This document shows positions 1 to 11,893 of a stretch of 64,000 nucleotides of DNA, in pieces. Made by a program: the position numbers and the translations under genes. The first letter of the stretch is position 1, and each line of letters begins with the position of its first letter. Location of the stretch: NCBI GenBank assembly GCA_033439255.1, contig CM065879.1, positions 104,501-168,500 on the forward strand, written 5' to 3'. The notes beneath the pieces are model-generated. The model worked only from the letters and a program-made list of their open reading frames with translations. It was not told the origin of the DNA and searched no databases. The DNA is from Hericium rajendrae (taxonomy: Eukaryota > Basidiomycota > Agaricomycetes > Russulales > Hericiaceae).

Positions 1-905
1 ATGCTCTCCTTGCTGCTCTTCGCCCATTTTGAGGTGCTGCTTGCTCTTATGTGAGCTCGATACATGAAAGTTCATCTCAAGATCACTCCACATGTTTGTT
101 TTCTGGCATCAGGAAGGTATTTTGCAGAGACAGCATCGTCAAGACACATCAATACCTGCAAACCGATGCGTTGATTAGATCATGTGCACCGTGTTCCCCC
201 CAATCTCATATCTACAGAACTGCAATGGATTTGGACAGGATCAACTCTCAGAAAGGGGTTTTGGGCCTTCCTGATTAAAGTCTTTGTTGGTGTTTTTCCA
301 GATTCAACCCACAAATGTCAGATCTGCTCCGATCTGGGTGGCAGATACAGGCCTGTACAGGCCTGTACAGATGACACGATAACTTATTTAAAAAAAATCT
401 CACAAAGACAGTATTTAGTTTGTATATAGCTATACATTCATGCATAAATCTAAGTGCCAGTTGTAGCTCACAAAAAATGTGTCAAATTAGGAAGGCGTTG
501 CCTCTCCCCATGGGAAGCAACTGTGTCGCTGATGCACCACTGTGTCGCAGAATTTTGACTGTGTCGCAGTTGAGTGTGGTTGTGGCTGTCAGGCACAAGT
601 GTGTCTGTGTCACATTTCGTTGGTCCTCAGCAAATTTTTATGTGGCCAGAGGCCGATGGTTCCCTTCTAGGTAGCGGTTCTCTTCTGGGCCAGGCGTAGT
701 ACCCGCGGTCCGTCGCCTATGTAAGATTTTTGCCGAAAATGAGCAGTGCGGCCTCCGGCCCAACTGACTGCATGCCCATGTATTCATGCCATATTGGGCC
801 ACAGAAGTGCTCAAGGTCACACCATGGCACCCTGACTTTGAGCTAACAAGTCTACACAGTTATCTACCTAAGTAGTTTGAGACTAAAAACAAGGTATAAT
901 ACATT
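1..905. other. Intergenic, no gene recognised
   Basis: No open frame here shows a recognisable domain or a convincing exon structure. Two small repeats are visible: a short duplicated palindromic word around CTGTACAG near 348-369, and the word TGTGTCGC three times near 522-568. The stretch lies 3' of the Crinkler-like gene, so it probably includes that gene's 3' UTR. Confidence 0.5.
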
Positions 906-3404
906 TCAAGTAAAACCAAAGCCCTTCTTCAACCCCTCAAGCAAAATAGTATCATGTTTCTTGTCCATTAAACCCCGCCTTGTCACACCTGCATCCAATC
1001 TAGTGTCATCTATACTCCAGGATGCTGGGTACTTCGAAACCTGGTGCTTGCCCACCCAGTCGAAATCAATCAGCATGGCACCCCCATTGGGCTTGGCGAT
1101 GATGTTGGGCTTTCGGATGTCACCAAACACCATGTCTTCGCTGTGAAGTAGGCTGATTGCCTTCTCGACATCCTCGTAGTCCTGCTGTGTCTCTGGTGGC
1201 CGCGAGCCGTGGATGTAGTCCATGACAACCATATGCATACCACCAACAAGAGGCGCGTGGAAGTGCAACGTCGGAGCAAGCCCCTTATCCGCCAGAAGCC
1301 GATGTGCCTTCTCGTTGTAGGACACGGCAAATTTGACAACGACGTCCATCTTGTCGGCAGGATCATCACCCTGCATAGTTGCCCGATAAAGAGCATATCG
1401 TCTCTCTGTCCGCGAGCCCAAGTCTTCCTCACTTCCTACTGTGTTTCGGCAAATTGCAATAATTTCTCCTTGGCGCGACAGTTTGCCGAGATACTTTAGT
1501 TTCGGAATGTGGAGACCTTCAACAGCTGACAAGGGGCAGGGATAGAGGTACGTGCAGTCCGCGTCAGCTTGAAGGTTGTCGTAGTACGATGTGAGTGCCG
1601 TCATGGCGTGAGATAGCGCCTTGAATATACGGCCCAGACGCAACACGGTTTCAGATTGCCAGGCATCAATAAACAGTTCCTGAGATACCAGCTTATCAAC
1701 GTAAACACCATCGGTGAAGATAGCAGATGATATTTCCAGGCGAGTGCCCATCATGCCAATAAGGATGACAGGGCAATGTGACCTCTCAACATACTTGGCA
1801 TACTACATTTTTTATAAGTATTAAGCCAGCATAAGACAATGCCAAAACGAACCTTCTGTTGCGCCAAGACCTTCGTGAACACGATCGTGCCTTGCAAAGT
1901 TGCATTGCCTCCAAGTCCGTCCTCATTCTTCATCTCGAAGATAAGCTGGGCTATATCTCCCCAGATAGCATCTGCAATTCCTGCTCTGCCTTCCAGAGTT
2001 GCTTCCCAGCGACCACCGTCTCCAAGAAGACGATTGAGGATTGGTCTCAAGGCTTTCTTGCGAGAGTCCTCGGATTCGTACAGGACAGAGTCCTCGGATT
2101 CGTACAGGACAGAGGCCTCGATAATCAGCTCGTGGCACCGTTCAAGCGTCAGATAAGAGGGATCCTCAAGTTGGTCCAGATGGTCTAAGGAGTGCTTGAG
2201 CCTGGCGAGGGCATGATTAAAGAGTGCAGTCGGTGGGCCATAATTTTCCGCAGGTCGATGACAGTGAATCAAATTGTCTTCGTTCATAAATTTCTTTATT
2301 CCTTTCTCATTCTTGATACCCTCCGACGGACTTGGAAGTTGTCCGATCTTGTCAATCCGAGACTGTCGTTCTGGTATCACTTTCAATAATGAGCGTCATT
2401 CGATGCGGGATGTTACTGACCTTTGGAGACTTGAGAAGCATACCCTGCAGTCCCAGGGAGATTCCGCAACAGATCAAAGCCCTCCAAAACTGAACATTTT
2501 CAGTCAAGCGTTGCAAATGAACAACAAAACACATACTGGAGCCGGTCGCAACGATAACATCTACCTTCTTCTGGTTCTCCGGCGCGGGACCATTAGGAAA
2601 ATACTCCGCCAGACGATTTGTGGGTACCATGAAGATTTCCTGATTGTTGATGTGCCCTTGAAGCCACTCTCGAGCGGGGTCAAAAGCAGTCAACGGCCCT
2701 GTGGAAATGTCGCCACACTGTACAAGGGCATGAGCAAGGTACAATGATGAGCGACAGACTCTGACCTTGTAAAGCCTAACGTCCTCGCCTTCCAAGGCTC
2801 GTTTGAACTCTGGATGACCACGAATCGCCGCCTGCAAGTCTTCGACTTCCGCCTCCTCAGGTAGATTGAACGGTATACACTGAGCACCACGCCCATGCGG
2901 CATGTAGACAGCGTAACGAGACTGTGGCACGACGATTGGTTGGACAGTAGCTGCTATGGAAGCTATGAGTCACAACATGATTTCAAGAGGAAAAGAGTTA
3001 CCTGGTGAAAGTTTGACGTCGAGGACGAACTGAAATTCTTTTGAAGAATCACAGTTGATGTACTGAGCAAAAGGCTTGTTGGAATTCAACCCTTGCATCT
3101 TGCCCTGGATAACACACTCCCGGACGCGAGCTTCAAGGGTGTTGCTCGGATCCTGAGCCAACGCGGCAGACTGGATCGAATGGTCAGATAAGTCGTACAT
3201 TTGAGGATGGTGGAGTGACGATACCAGACAGCAGAGATGAAGACGCGAGATGCCAACTTTTTGAGCCTCGAACTCAGTTTTGTATCTTTCAAAGATAGTT
3301 TCAAGAACGTCGCCGACAAGCGTATCCTCGTCGTCTACGTCTATCTTTATACAGGAAAGTTCGCATACATTGAGAAAGGCACTGTAGAACCAGATGCGTA
3401 TCAT
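906..3404 (-). CDS. Crinkler-type effector-like protein, REase + protein kinase
   Basis: Four exons join in frame: 3404-3002, 2953-2421, 2362-1853 and 1784-906, giving about 774 aa. The first acceptor is a NAGNAG pair, so exon 2 may start 3 nt later. The N-terminal part begins with a short ubiquitin-like stretch typical of Crinkler headers. Near residues 448-457 there is D-x6-E-M-K, followed by a Gly/Gln-rich stretch, which matches the PD-(D/E)xK nuclease-like module of basidiomycete Crinklers. The C-terminal 290 residues form a kinase-like domain with FGDIRKPNI in place of the catalytic loop and LIDFDW in place of DFG. Families of this kind are discussed as DNA-targeting, possibly toxin-like effectors used in conflict. 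I infer that role only from architecture. Exon 3 carries an in-frame 24 bp tandem duplication (2066-2113). The start M at 3404 was chosen because the family-like sequence begins there; an upstream M at 3584 is in frame. Confidence 0.72.
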
Positions 3405-3553
3405 GGCGACTGCAGAGGGAGGAGAGTGAAGGATGTCGATGACAGGAAGAGACAAAGTTGAGACCGAAGACTTCGAGACAAGGTTGTTGAACGTCCGTTG
3501 AGAACGTTTAGACTGGAGACGCAACGGGCCACAGAAGAGTTCAACACCACGGT

Positions 3554-3559
3554 CACGTG
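3554..3559. promoter_or_regulatory. E-box CACGTG upstream of the Crinkler-like gene
   Basis: A CACGTG palindrome lies about 150 bp upstream of the chosen start of the Crinkler-like gene and about 380 bp upstream of the divergent splicing-factor gene. E-boxes bind bHLH factors in fungi. A single six-base match is weak evidence of function. Confidence 0.25.
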
Positions 3560-3933
3560 ACATCGAGCCACACCGCCGGCGCATGGCTCTTTCTTATATT
3601 TAGATAAGTAATAGATAAACGCAAAAGCGTCTACCCACGTCTCAGCTGTTAGTGGGGAGAAGATCGAGCTTTAAATCAATTATAGAGTCCCAATTCTCGT
3701 AGTAACTTCGCCATGAATATTGGCGTCTCCGCATACCTACCACTGGGTTCACGACCCAATTTAATGTTATCGTCGGGAGTGGGGGGAGGTCGGGTATAGC
3801 CGTTTCGGACTGTCAAAATCCTCGGCCGCCTGCGGCTTGCGCCACACGTTCCATACGTAAGCCAAGAGTCCTTGGACTGCACTAACAGAACAGTCACACG
3901 CGCTTGAAGCTGCACACCTCACATTAGCCTTAC

Positions 3934-6863
3934 ATGGCCTACAACAATCGCGAATGGGACACCGGGAAGGCATATGTAGCTGAAGATGCATGGTATGGGA
4001 CTACTGGCAGTGATTCCCAGCGGGGCACCGTGAGGAGCAGAGTGGGCGAGGGTGACTATGGAGACGGCAAGCGACGAAAATACAATGACGGGGTGCGTCT
4101 ACTTGCTCTCACAGGATACTTGACCCACTCATAGTTTTGACGATATAAGGGGTATGATACCACGCAGACATGGGAAGAAGCCAGCTGGGATACCGACAGC
4201 TATCGTCGTGAAGAACGCTCTTCGCGTGGCGGCTTCGGCGCCAGTGTTGGTGCTGGTGCTGGTGCTGGTGCTGGTGGGTTTCATGGAGGCAAGAAGCGAC
4301 TTGTTCCGAGTGAACCCAGCCCCCATGTAATCTTTCTTGGACTCGATCCCGACTTCTCGGAAGCGGATGTTTGTCTTCGCCCTTCCTGATCCTCGATTTC
4401 GGCTCACTATGAATTCATGGACAGCTACAAGGTTATCTGTCTAACCATGGGTTTACTATCCAGACGGTCACAATCATTCGAGAAAGATCAACAGGCACTT
4501 GCCCATCACTTGCATTCTTAATTGGCTTTGTCCGTTAACGACTTTTTTTATGTCTCATTGCGACGCTAGGCCAATCCAAAGGCTTCGGTTTTGCTCAGTT
4601 CTCGTCTATTGAGCAAGCACGCGCATTCGTGGACCCGTCCTTTCCCTTCATCCAGGTCCCTCCACCTGCGTCCCATGGCGCTTCTGCCACCGCTGCGTTC
4701 TACAAGGCTCTCGAGACCGGGGTGCCGCACAATGGTCGTCGAGTCAAGATCGACTATTCGCAGAGCGCAAGCCCTGGGGAGAAGGGTCGGTTTGGACGGG
4801 GTCAGGTGAACGACGGCACGCGCGACATTGGCAACGCGCAAGCCCCGGTTCTGCTCTTCCGTGGACTAGATCCCCTCTCCGGTGTTCAGGCCATCGCGCA
4901 GGCCATGAAGACCTCCTCTGGACTCCACAGAGAAGGAGCAAAGGGAATGAAACGTATCATTCTCATCAAAGACAAGGTCACGATGGCCAGCTGGGGCTTC
5001 GCATTTGTAGAATTCGTAGATGTGCAGGTAATGTATAGATTCGCTTACACCTATTCTGGATATTTACGTGCTATCTCCTCGAATCTTCTAGTCAGCATCC
5101 GCCGTCCTCGCAGCGACAATGTCAATTCAACTCCACCCAAATGGATTTCGCATCTCAGATAGGCCTGTTGCTGCATCATTCGCACATCCATATTCGTTCC
5201 AACCTCTGGCTGATGTCATGCTTCGCGACGACGCTAGCATCCCGTCATCGGTAAACCTGGGCGGCGTTGAAGGCACATGGGTCAGGTACTGGGACGAAGC
5301 GTCTACGGCTGCTGTCCTCGAATTTGAAGTCGAACAGCCTGTCGAGCAAACTCAACCTCAAGCCAAGGAGAAGAAAGAGAAAAGGAAGAAACGTGACTCC
5401 CTTTATCGTTGCAGTATCACTCGACACACTAAGCACTTGTCACAGATCTCGAGTCCAACTTGTCAACACCTGTAGCAGCATCGGCCCTTCCTGTATCTGA
5501 CAAGCCTGTGACATTAAGCTTCAAAGCTAAGACTAATATTGATGCTGCAAGTCCGTGTTCCCCCCTGTGTCTTGTCGCTCGATGTGTTTCTGACACTGCA
5601 ACTCAGCTTCGGCATCAGCGAAGCCGGCGACGCTTCCTCTGGGATTCTCTGCGGCGGATGATCTTGACGCAGACGCAGAGCAAGCTGGTGATGAGATAGA
5701 CACCACAAGCAAAGAAGCTCAGGGTCTGTGGATTACTTCGGGATATGATTGTTGTCATCTCGCGAGCTCTGTATTGATGTTGAGTGCTATGCAGCTACTG
5801 CTTCCAAGAAGGTGGCGCCTATGATCGCGAGCAAGAAGGCATGTCCTCACAGCATATCGGGAGACCTTCTTTGTGCTGAGCGGGCCACGTTTTTAGACTG
5901 TCAGTAACATCAACAAGTGGAATCAAGTCCAGGAAGAATTAAAGCCTGGCGTACCGTCTTCCGCGGTACCTATTGCTGTATTAACCCTCTCTTACTGTCT
6001 TCTGCTTTTGACTGATGTATATCCATTTGGTTCAGGTCGCTCCCCCAGCATCAGCGGCGGTGATATCCGAACCGAAAGCCAAGTCCACGACTCCTTTGCC
6101 AGAAGAAGTCGAATTCGAATTTTCAGACATGAACAAGATGACATGCCTCCTGTGCTCGCGGCAGTTCAAATCTCTGGACCAGCTCAGACGTCATAACAAG
6201 GAGTCTGATTTGCACAAGGTCATTTCATTCTGTCCTGCATTTTGGAGCTATCTAACCAACCCCTTGCAGAAAAACTACAAGGATACTAGTCTCCGCGAAG
6301 TTGCCCGAGAGAAAGCCGAAGCTGCAAAGGCCAGTACCAGTGTCGCCGCCGCCACGTCCCAACCGAAGTATCGCGACCGCGCCTCAGAGCGTCGCATCAT
6401 GCACAATCAGCCGGACGTACCTCTCCCCGAGCTCTCTGAGGATAAGCGCAAGCCACGACGCTTCGCCGAGGGTCCGCCGCCACCACCGTCCCCACCTCCA
6501 GCGCCCGTCAATCCCGGAAAGGACGAGAAAAACGTAGGCAACAAACTGTTAAAGATGATGGGATGGAAGGAGGGCTCGGGGCTCGGTGTCGATGGAGAGG
6601 GCAGAGTTGACCCTATGTGAGTTGAATTCAACGATGAGGGAAGGGGTGGTGCTTATCTATCCCTCCCATAGACAAACTGCTATCTACGCATCCGGCGTCG
6701 GTTTGGGCGCCAGCAAGGGCAAAGAAGTCGGCAAATATCAGGATGGATATTCAGGCTATGTGCACATGGCACAAGATGCGGTGGGTGTGTTTCTCTATCG
6801 ACAGCTCTCACATGGCTGATCCATTCCATGATTCTGCAGGCACGGGAGCGCTACGAGAGTTGA
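3934..6863 (+). CDS. RBM5/RBM10-like splicing factor (RRM, RRM, C2H2, G-patch)
   Basis: Thirteen exons close a 734-codon frame: 3934-4092, 4150-4368, 4425-4494, 4570-5027, 5092-5392, 5446-5550, 5607-5723, 5795-5838, 5897-5965, 6036-6218, 6270-6616, 6672-6780 and 6840-6863. The visible domains are: a Gly/Ala-rich head; RRM1 (about 112-195, with VIFLGL and KGFGFAQF); RRM2 (about 240-335, with VLLFRGL and WGFAFVEF); a C2H2 finger (about 550-574, CLLC...H...H); and a C-terminal G-patch (about 663-720, GWKEGSGLG, GVGLG). That order matches RBM5/RBM10, spliceosome-associated RNA-binding proteins acting in the nucleus. I see no RanBP2 finger between the RRMs. Introns 3 (4495-4569) and 8 (5839-5896) begin with GC rather than GT, and only this choice keeps the conserved reading frame. 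The start is the first M, in a short basic Gly-rich leader. Confidence 0.88.
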
Positions 6864-9320
6864 ATAGCACCTAGATAATGACGTATTGCTCGACTGTACT
6901 CTTCATTCAGTTATGTTATTTATTTTGTTGGATGGTACCTCACATGCAGTGGTACAATTTCTTGCATCAAAAAAAAAAAAAAAAAAAACAAGCCTCGTAT
7001 AAATTCAGTGTTACGACGTCTTGCTTCAATCCTCCTTTCATCGAGATAGCGCCGGCGACTGACCATGGCATCCCTATCTGCTGGAGGGTCAGATTGATTG
7101 ACAGTCTGAGTAAGCAGGGAGTACGCCAATGCTATGCACATTGCTTTCAACTCAATAGGCTCTTCAAGACTCAGTCCTTCGCTCCGCCATTAAGGTCTCG
7201 ACGGTGCAGAGCATTGGCATCTTTAGACGCTGCTCCTCCCGCCGTGCCGCGAACGACTGAAGCCTAAAGCCTGGCTTGCCGTTGAGCGGCGCCCAACAGC
7301 AAGTAACGATGATAAGAGTCGGTAAATGCGACCCGTCAAATCTAAATCGTTGAGTCAATTTGATGTTGACGAGGATGAAACGAAGCGAATTTATGAAAGA
7401 AAGTCCAGCTCGCGGCGAAGAATCCCGTGAGGGCTGGAAATAAGTCCACCGTGCGAGAACAATCATGTTGTTTTTGCGAAGTATTTACTTACAGATCCGT
7501 GGCCTCTGTGGAATCTCCTCGATCAAGCTCAAGACGAGCTCATGTTTCAAGCGTCAAGCGTCAAGCCTGGAAGCCGAAACGGGGATGAGTACTACTTACT
7601 TGTATGCGTTCGCCTAGGCAACTGGAGGAATTCAAGATGACTGAGCAACCCTGACCGCTCAGCGCTCAGCATGATGGATCCTGGATCCGCCGTCCAGGTG
7701 TGAGCCGGTTTCCACACCCATCTATGTGCCGTCGGGCTGGGTATCTGTGTCGAGATATTCCGTGGACTGGAAAGGGAATGAAGGGTATGAGTACGATGGT
7801 GCCGGGTACGGATTGAGGACGAGTGAATGATAGCGACCTGCCAGTACTTCACATTCTTTCCGCTGTTTCAGCATTGTCTGAAACGCAGTGCTTATTGAAG
7901 AGAGAATGTGGTTCCTGGCACAATGTCATTATATTCTTCACAGGATTTATCCCTTGCACATTCGGGAGGCGGTTTTCAATTACTTGCACCATGCCGAAGC
8001 GATCTAAAATCGTCCAAGCAGCAATCTGGGATTAAGCTGGACATATGACATGCAGTTGAATAAATTTAAAGAACACACGTCTATCAGCAAAGAAACTCAC
8101 TTTATTGACCTCTAAGATATGCCGATCCATCCATTGCGGAAGGATTATGTCAGTTCCGTATCCAAAAGCTCGTCGGGTCCGGTAGACTAGAGTCGAGGGT
8201 CTGGTGTGCCTGTAATGCAGATAAATCGTACACCTTCATGAACAGGCAGCGAAAGTTGTCACGGATCATAGCCTAAAAGATCAATGGCGTAGGATAAGGG
8301 TACCAGACAGCGGACACGCAGCTTAGGAGGAATACTCACCAGCTTTTCCCGAGGACCTGTGATTAGTGGGAGCCTCTTCGCCGCACATGCACGGTGTCAT
8401 GGTGAGAACGAGGCTGCCGCCATCCCAATCACACTCAGTGCCGCTCCAGTTACTGAGGTCTTCGAGCTTCAGACACAAACCAAAGGCTCGGGCTAGATTG
8501 GAGGCTGAAATTTCTGGATCATAACTGAAGGAGCGAGTTGCGTATGGATGTGGACTACCGTGACGAGGAAGCGGCTGGCCAGGCATAGCGACAGACCAAC
8601 AATCCTAGTAAATTGGAGAAAAGAAAAAGAAAGGACTCAAGGACGCAGCATTGAAGATGCAGAACAGCGACAATCGATGTCGATGTCAAGACGGGGTCGC
8701 CGCAGTATCATACTCGAAGCTTCGTTTCTTACCGCGTGACGTCACCATAGACTAGCGTACATGATAAGTGCGAGAAACATAAAAAAACCATAATTACGGG
8801 CCCACCAGTGCCCCCAGCACATTCGGACGGGGTTTTCAACGAGGCAACACACAAAGCGACGACCCAAGAGAAGAAAGCGTCACAGCATTGCCACGGAAGT
8901 CGAAATCAAGGACAAAGCAACGATGGGCGCAGCGGCGAACCGAGTCTACTCTGCGAACGAGCCAAACCCAAGCTCACCACTGCATCTCACACACAAACCA
9001 CACACAAAAGCCACCCATCCAATATCGAACCCCCGCTCAATTATCTCTATCTACTGATGTACGCAAATCCATCCATATACACGAAACGAAGCCATCCAGA
9101 ATACAAAGGGTATAACAACCTGCGCGCATGGACAACGAAAGAGGAAGACACAGCGAGACAGGCTGCATTAGAAAAGAATAACGAAGCGCGCGCGAATAGA
9201 GAACGAGTGTGGGCTGCACCAGCGTGCAGCGAAAATACAGGGACAAGAATACGGCGAACGGCGAATTGGCTCCCGAAAGACAGTAAAGAAGCGCGTAGAA
9301 TACAAAGAGCGGGAAGCAAA
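6864..9320. other. Intergenic with a 20-A tract and one weak small ORF
   Basis: A run of 20 A residues lies at 6969-6988, about 105 bp past the splicing-factor stop. A minus-strand frame at 8586-8323 (starting MPGQPLPRHG, with CMCGEE near its end) has a good GTGAGT donor after it. Joined to the obvious acceptor near 8272 it runs into a stop after three or four codons, so at best it encodes about 90 aa. I do not recognise it and do not call it a gene. A CRE-like TGACGTCA lies at 8737-8744. Nothing else here is supported. Confidence 0.4.
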
Positions 9321-11893
9321 TCACAGCCCAACGGCAGGCGGAGGCTGCCCAATCGTCGACGGCATCCGCATGCGGCTCTGCGCCATCAGGTTGAGATCGA
9401 GCGTGCCCGAGCTCTTGCGGTACACCATGCCCGTGCCCGTGCGCGGGCGCGGCTTCGGCTTCTGCGGCATCGCGGGCGGCGTGCTCGTCGACGACGAGAG
9501 CTGCCGCGGGCTTGCGAGCCCCATCGCAGGGCTGCGCGCGGGCGGCGCGGTCGAGGGGCCCGAGGACGTCCGCGCGCGCTGCTGGTCGTGCAAGTTGCGG
9601 TTGTATCCGAGGAGCGATCTGCCCGCGGGTTCGCCGGGCTGCATGGTGGGGAGGTGCAGCGGCCGCGGCGTCGAGGAGCTGCGCGGCGGGGGAACGCCGC
9701 GGCCAGGCGTCGACGGCGTAACCGCGCGCGCCCCATGACCCATGGACGCGCCGATAGACGACGACGACGACGCCGACGACTCAGAGCGCTTGACAGTCGC
9801 AGGCCCGCGGCTCTTGATGCGCGAGCCGGTCGAACGCATGCTCGCCGTCGATGGGATACGCCGCAGGTCGCCCGCTGGCAGCGGCGGGAGGCTCTTCTCG
9901 CGGTCCCAGCGCGGCGTGGGGTACGTCGAGTCCGAGTCCTGCGGCGTCATGGGCGCGAGGAGGCTTGAGCTCGAGGCTGTCGACGGTGTGCGCGTCTCGG
10001 GCTCGTGCGGCCCCGGCAGCGGCTCGGAGAAGTGCGAGCTGCGATCGCTGCGCGCGCTGTGGTCCGGGATCGCGACGGAGAGCTCGGAGGTGCCCGCCCA
10101 GGAGGTGGGCGGAAGTGAGGAGCGGCCCTTGGACTGCTGGTGCTTCAGGCGGCGCTTGGCGTCGGCGGACTCGCCGGCGCTGTACGAGCGCGAGAGGGGA
10201 TGCGGACGCAGGGACGATGATGAGCTTTTCTTAACGACCGTGAGGTTGGACAGGCGTTTGGTCAGCGGGGAAGGCGCATCTTCGTCCTCGCTGCAATATG
10301 TCAGATGGAGATGATAGATGACATTGCGCAGCACTGACCTGTCACTCCATCCCAATCCGGTGGTGAGGCCGATACCCCCACGGAGAAGGCGTCCGTCTCT
10401 GTGTCTCACTCTGCGCTTGACCGTGTCGCGCTCATCCTTGAATATGCCCGACTTGGTCATAAATGATCCTGCAGCTAAGAATAGTCAATCAGCCCGCCAA
10501 AAAACTTCGAGAAGCAGTGCACCCACTCGATGACGCAACGCTGAGGATGCTGCCCGGCCGCCCGTCGAGCGTGGGCGGCAGCGGCGACGGCGTGCGCGAG
10601 TTCTGCGGGAGGATCTTGGAGTGCGGCGAGAGCATGCCATCACGCAGCATGAGATTGCTAAACAGCCACCATCAGAGGCTGAAACGGTGAAGGAATAGAT
10701 AGATGATCGACGCACGGGAGCGGTGTATGCAGATCGATACTTGAGTCCGAGTCGTACGCCCCGTTCTCGTTGTCCTCCCCACCCACCATGTCGAACCCGT
10801 CTCCGCCTGCCAGCACCTGGCCATAGTCCTCGACAAACGACTCGTCGTCCCAGTCCCCGCCCTGATCGAAGTGCATCGCGGAGCCGTCGCTCTGACGTCG
10901 GGAGAGGGAGGCCGCAGACACAGCAGCACTCGTTCGCCGTGACCCAGGCAGCGACTTGGCCGCTGCCGCGCGCGATCGGCGACTCGAGACAGAGTGCGGT
11001 CTCGAGCCGGCCGACGACGCCGACTGCCGGCGCGGGCGCGGCGTCGTCGCGATGATACTCGAGATATCCGGGCTCGAAGCACGGCTGTCTGGAACCGGCA
11101 GCTGGGGCGGCGCGCTCTTCGGAGCAGGGAACGGGTTGGGCAGGCTCGCGGCGGTGCTGGTAGTGTCGCTGCGGATCCGTGCGGCACCGGCGGCGACGCG
11201 CGACTTGTGCAAGGAAGTCTTCGAGCGGCTCGCGCGCATCTCAAGATGGAGGGCCCGCGCCGCGGTGTCGTGGTCAAAGGCGGCATCGTCATGCTCGTCT
11301 GCAGCAGGGAGGTCGCTGATGTCGATGGACGTGATGGAGTCGTCCGGGCCGGCGCCTCTGGGGAAAGGCATGGGCGAGGGTGTCGCACGTGGGATATCGT
11401 CGAGGGTGAGGCGGGTGAGGTCGTCGGATTCTTCCTCGGAGATGGCGTGGCCGAGGGAGACGCGGGGCTTGCTTGGATTGGAAAGGGAGCCAGCGGAAGC
11501 GAATGAGTGCACAGATCGGGCGGAGGATGCGATGGATCCGGTGCGGGAGCGTATGGGCCCGAAGGTGCCTGTACTGGGCGTCGGAGATGGCGGCTGCTTC
11601 AGGTGGCAATTGCTTGCGAGCGGTGTCGCCACATCATGGTAAGACGGAGACGATGAATGTGATGATGCGATGGAAATCTTAGATGTGCGGCGCGAGCGTG
11701 AGGACGAGACGAATCTGAGCGCCTCCTGCTCTGAGATGGGGGACGGTCCTGGAACAGGTGGAAGAGGGCTCGCTGGGGGCCTAGAGGGCGGCGGGTTGCA
11801 TGGTGATGCAGGAATGTGGGTGGGAGGGACAGGAAAAGAAGAAAGCAGATTAAGCTGCGTGGGTACGCTTCGTTCCACCCTGGAGCGAGACAT
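9321..11893 (-). CDS. Ser/Pro-rich disordered protein, unknown function
   Basis: Four exons close in frame to about 804 aa: 11893-10716, 10657-10527, 10474-10339 and 10290-9321, with GTGCGT, GTGGGT and GTCAGT donors. The protein is dominated by Ser, Pro, Arg and Ala with many SR/RS and SSS runs and no transmembrane segment, so it is probably mostly disordered and phosphorylated. The only segment that looks conserved is the middle one, exons 2-4, around FKDERDTVKRRVRHRDGRLL and GIGLTTGLGWSDSEDEDAPS, which reads like a folded or motif region. An upstream M at 11950 is in frame; the M at 11893 (MSRSRVERS) was preferred as the start nearest the continuous coding signal. Base composition is very GC-rich, so long spurious frames exist on the opposite strand. 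I do not recognise the family. Confidence 0.75.

Noticed and set aside
1070-1432. Alternative minus-strand frame within the Crinkler-like gene
   Set aside because: Shadow of the kinase-like exon, which has motif support in the other frame.
6969-6988. Poly-A tract as the tail of a retroposed gene
   Set aside because: No target duplication or upstream intronless copy is visible; a simple homopolymer is sufficient.
8323-8586. Possible small gene starting MPGQPLPRHG
   Set aside because: The only good downstream acceptor leads to a stop within a few codons, and no motif or paralogue supports it.
8808-9968. 386-codon plus-strand frame
   Set aside because: Arg/Ala-rich shadow of the Ser/Pro-rich gene on the minus strand, in very GC-rich DNA.
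10956-11642. Plus-strand frames opposite the Ser/Pro-rich gene
   Set aside because: Shadow frames; the minus strand has four exons joining in phase.
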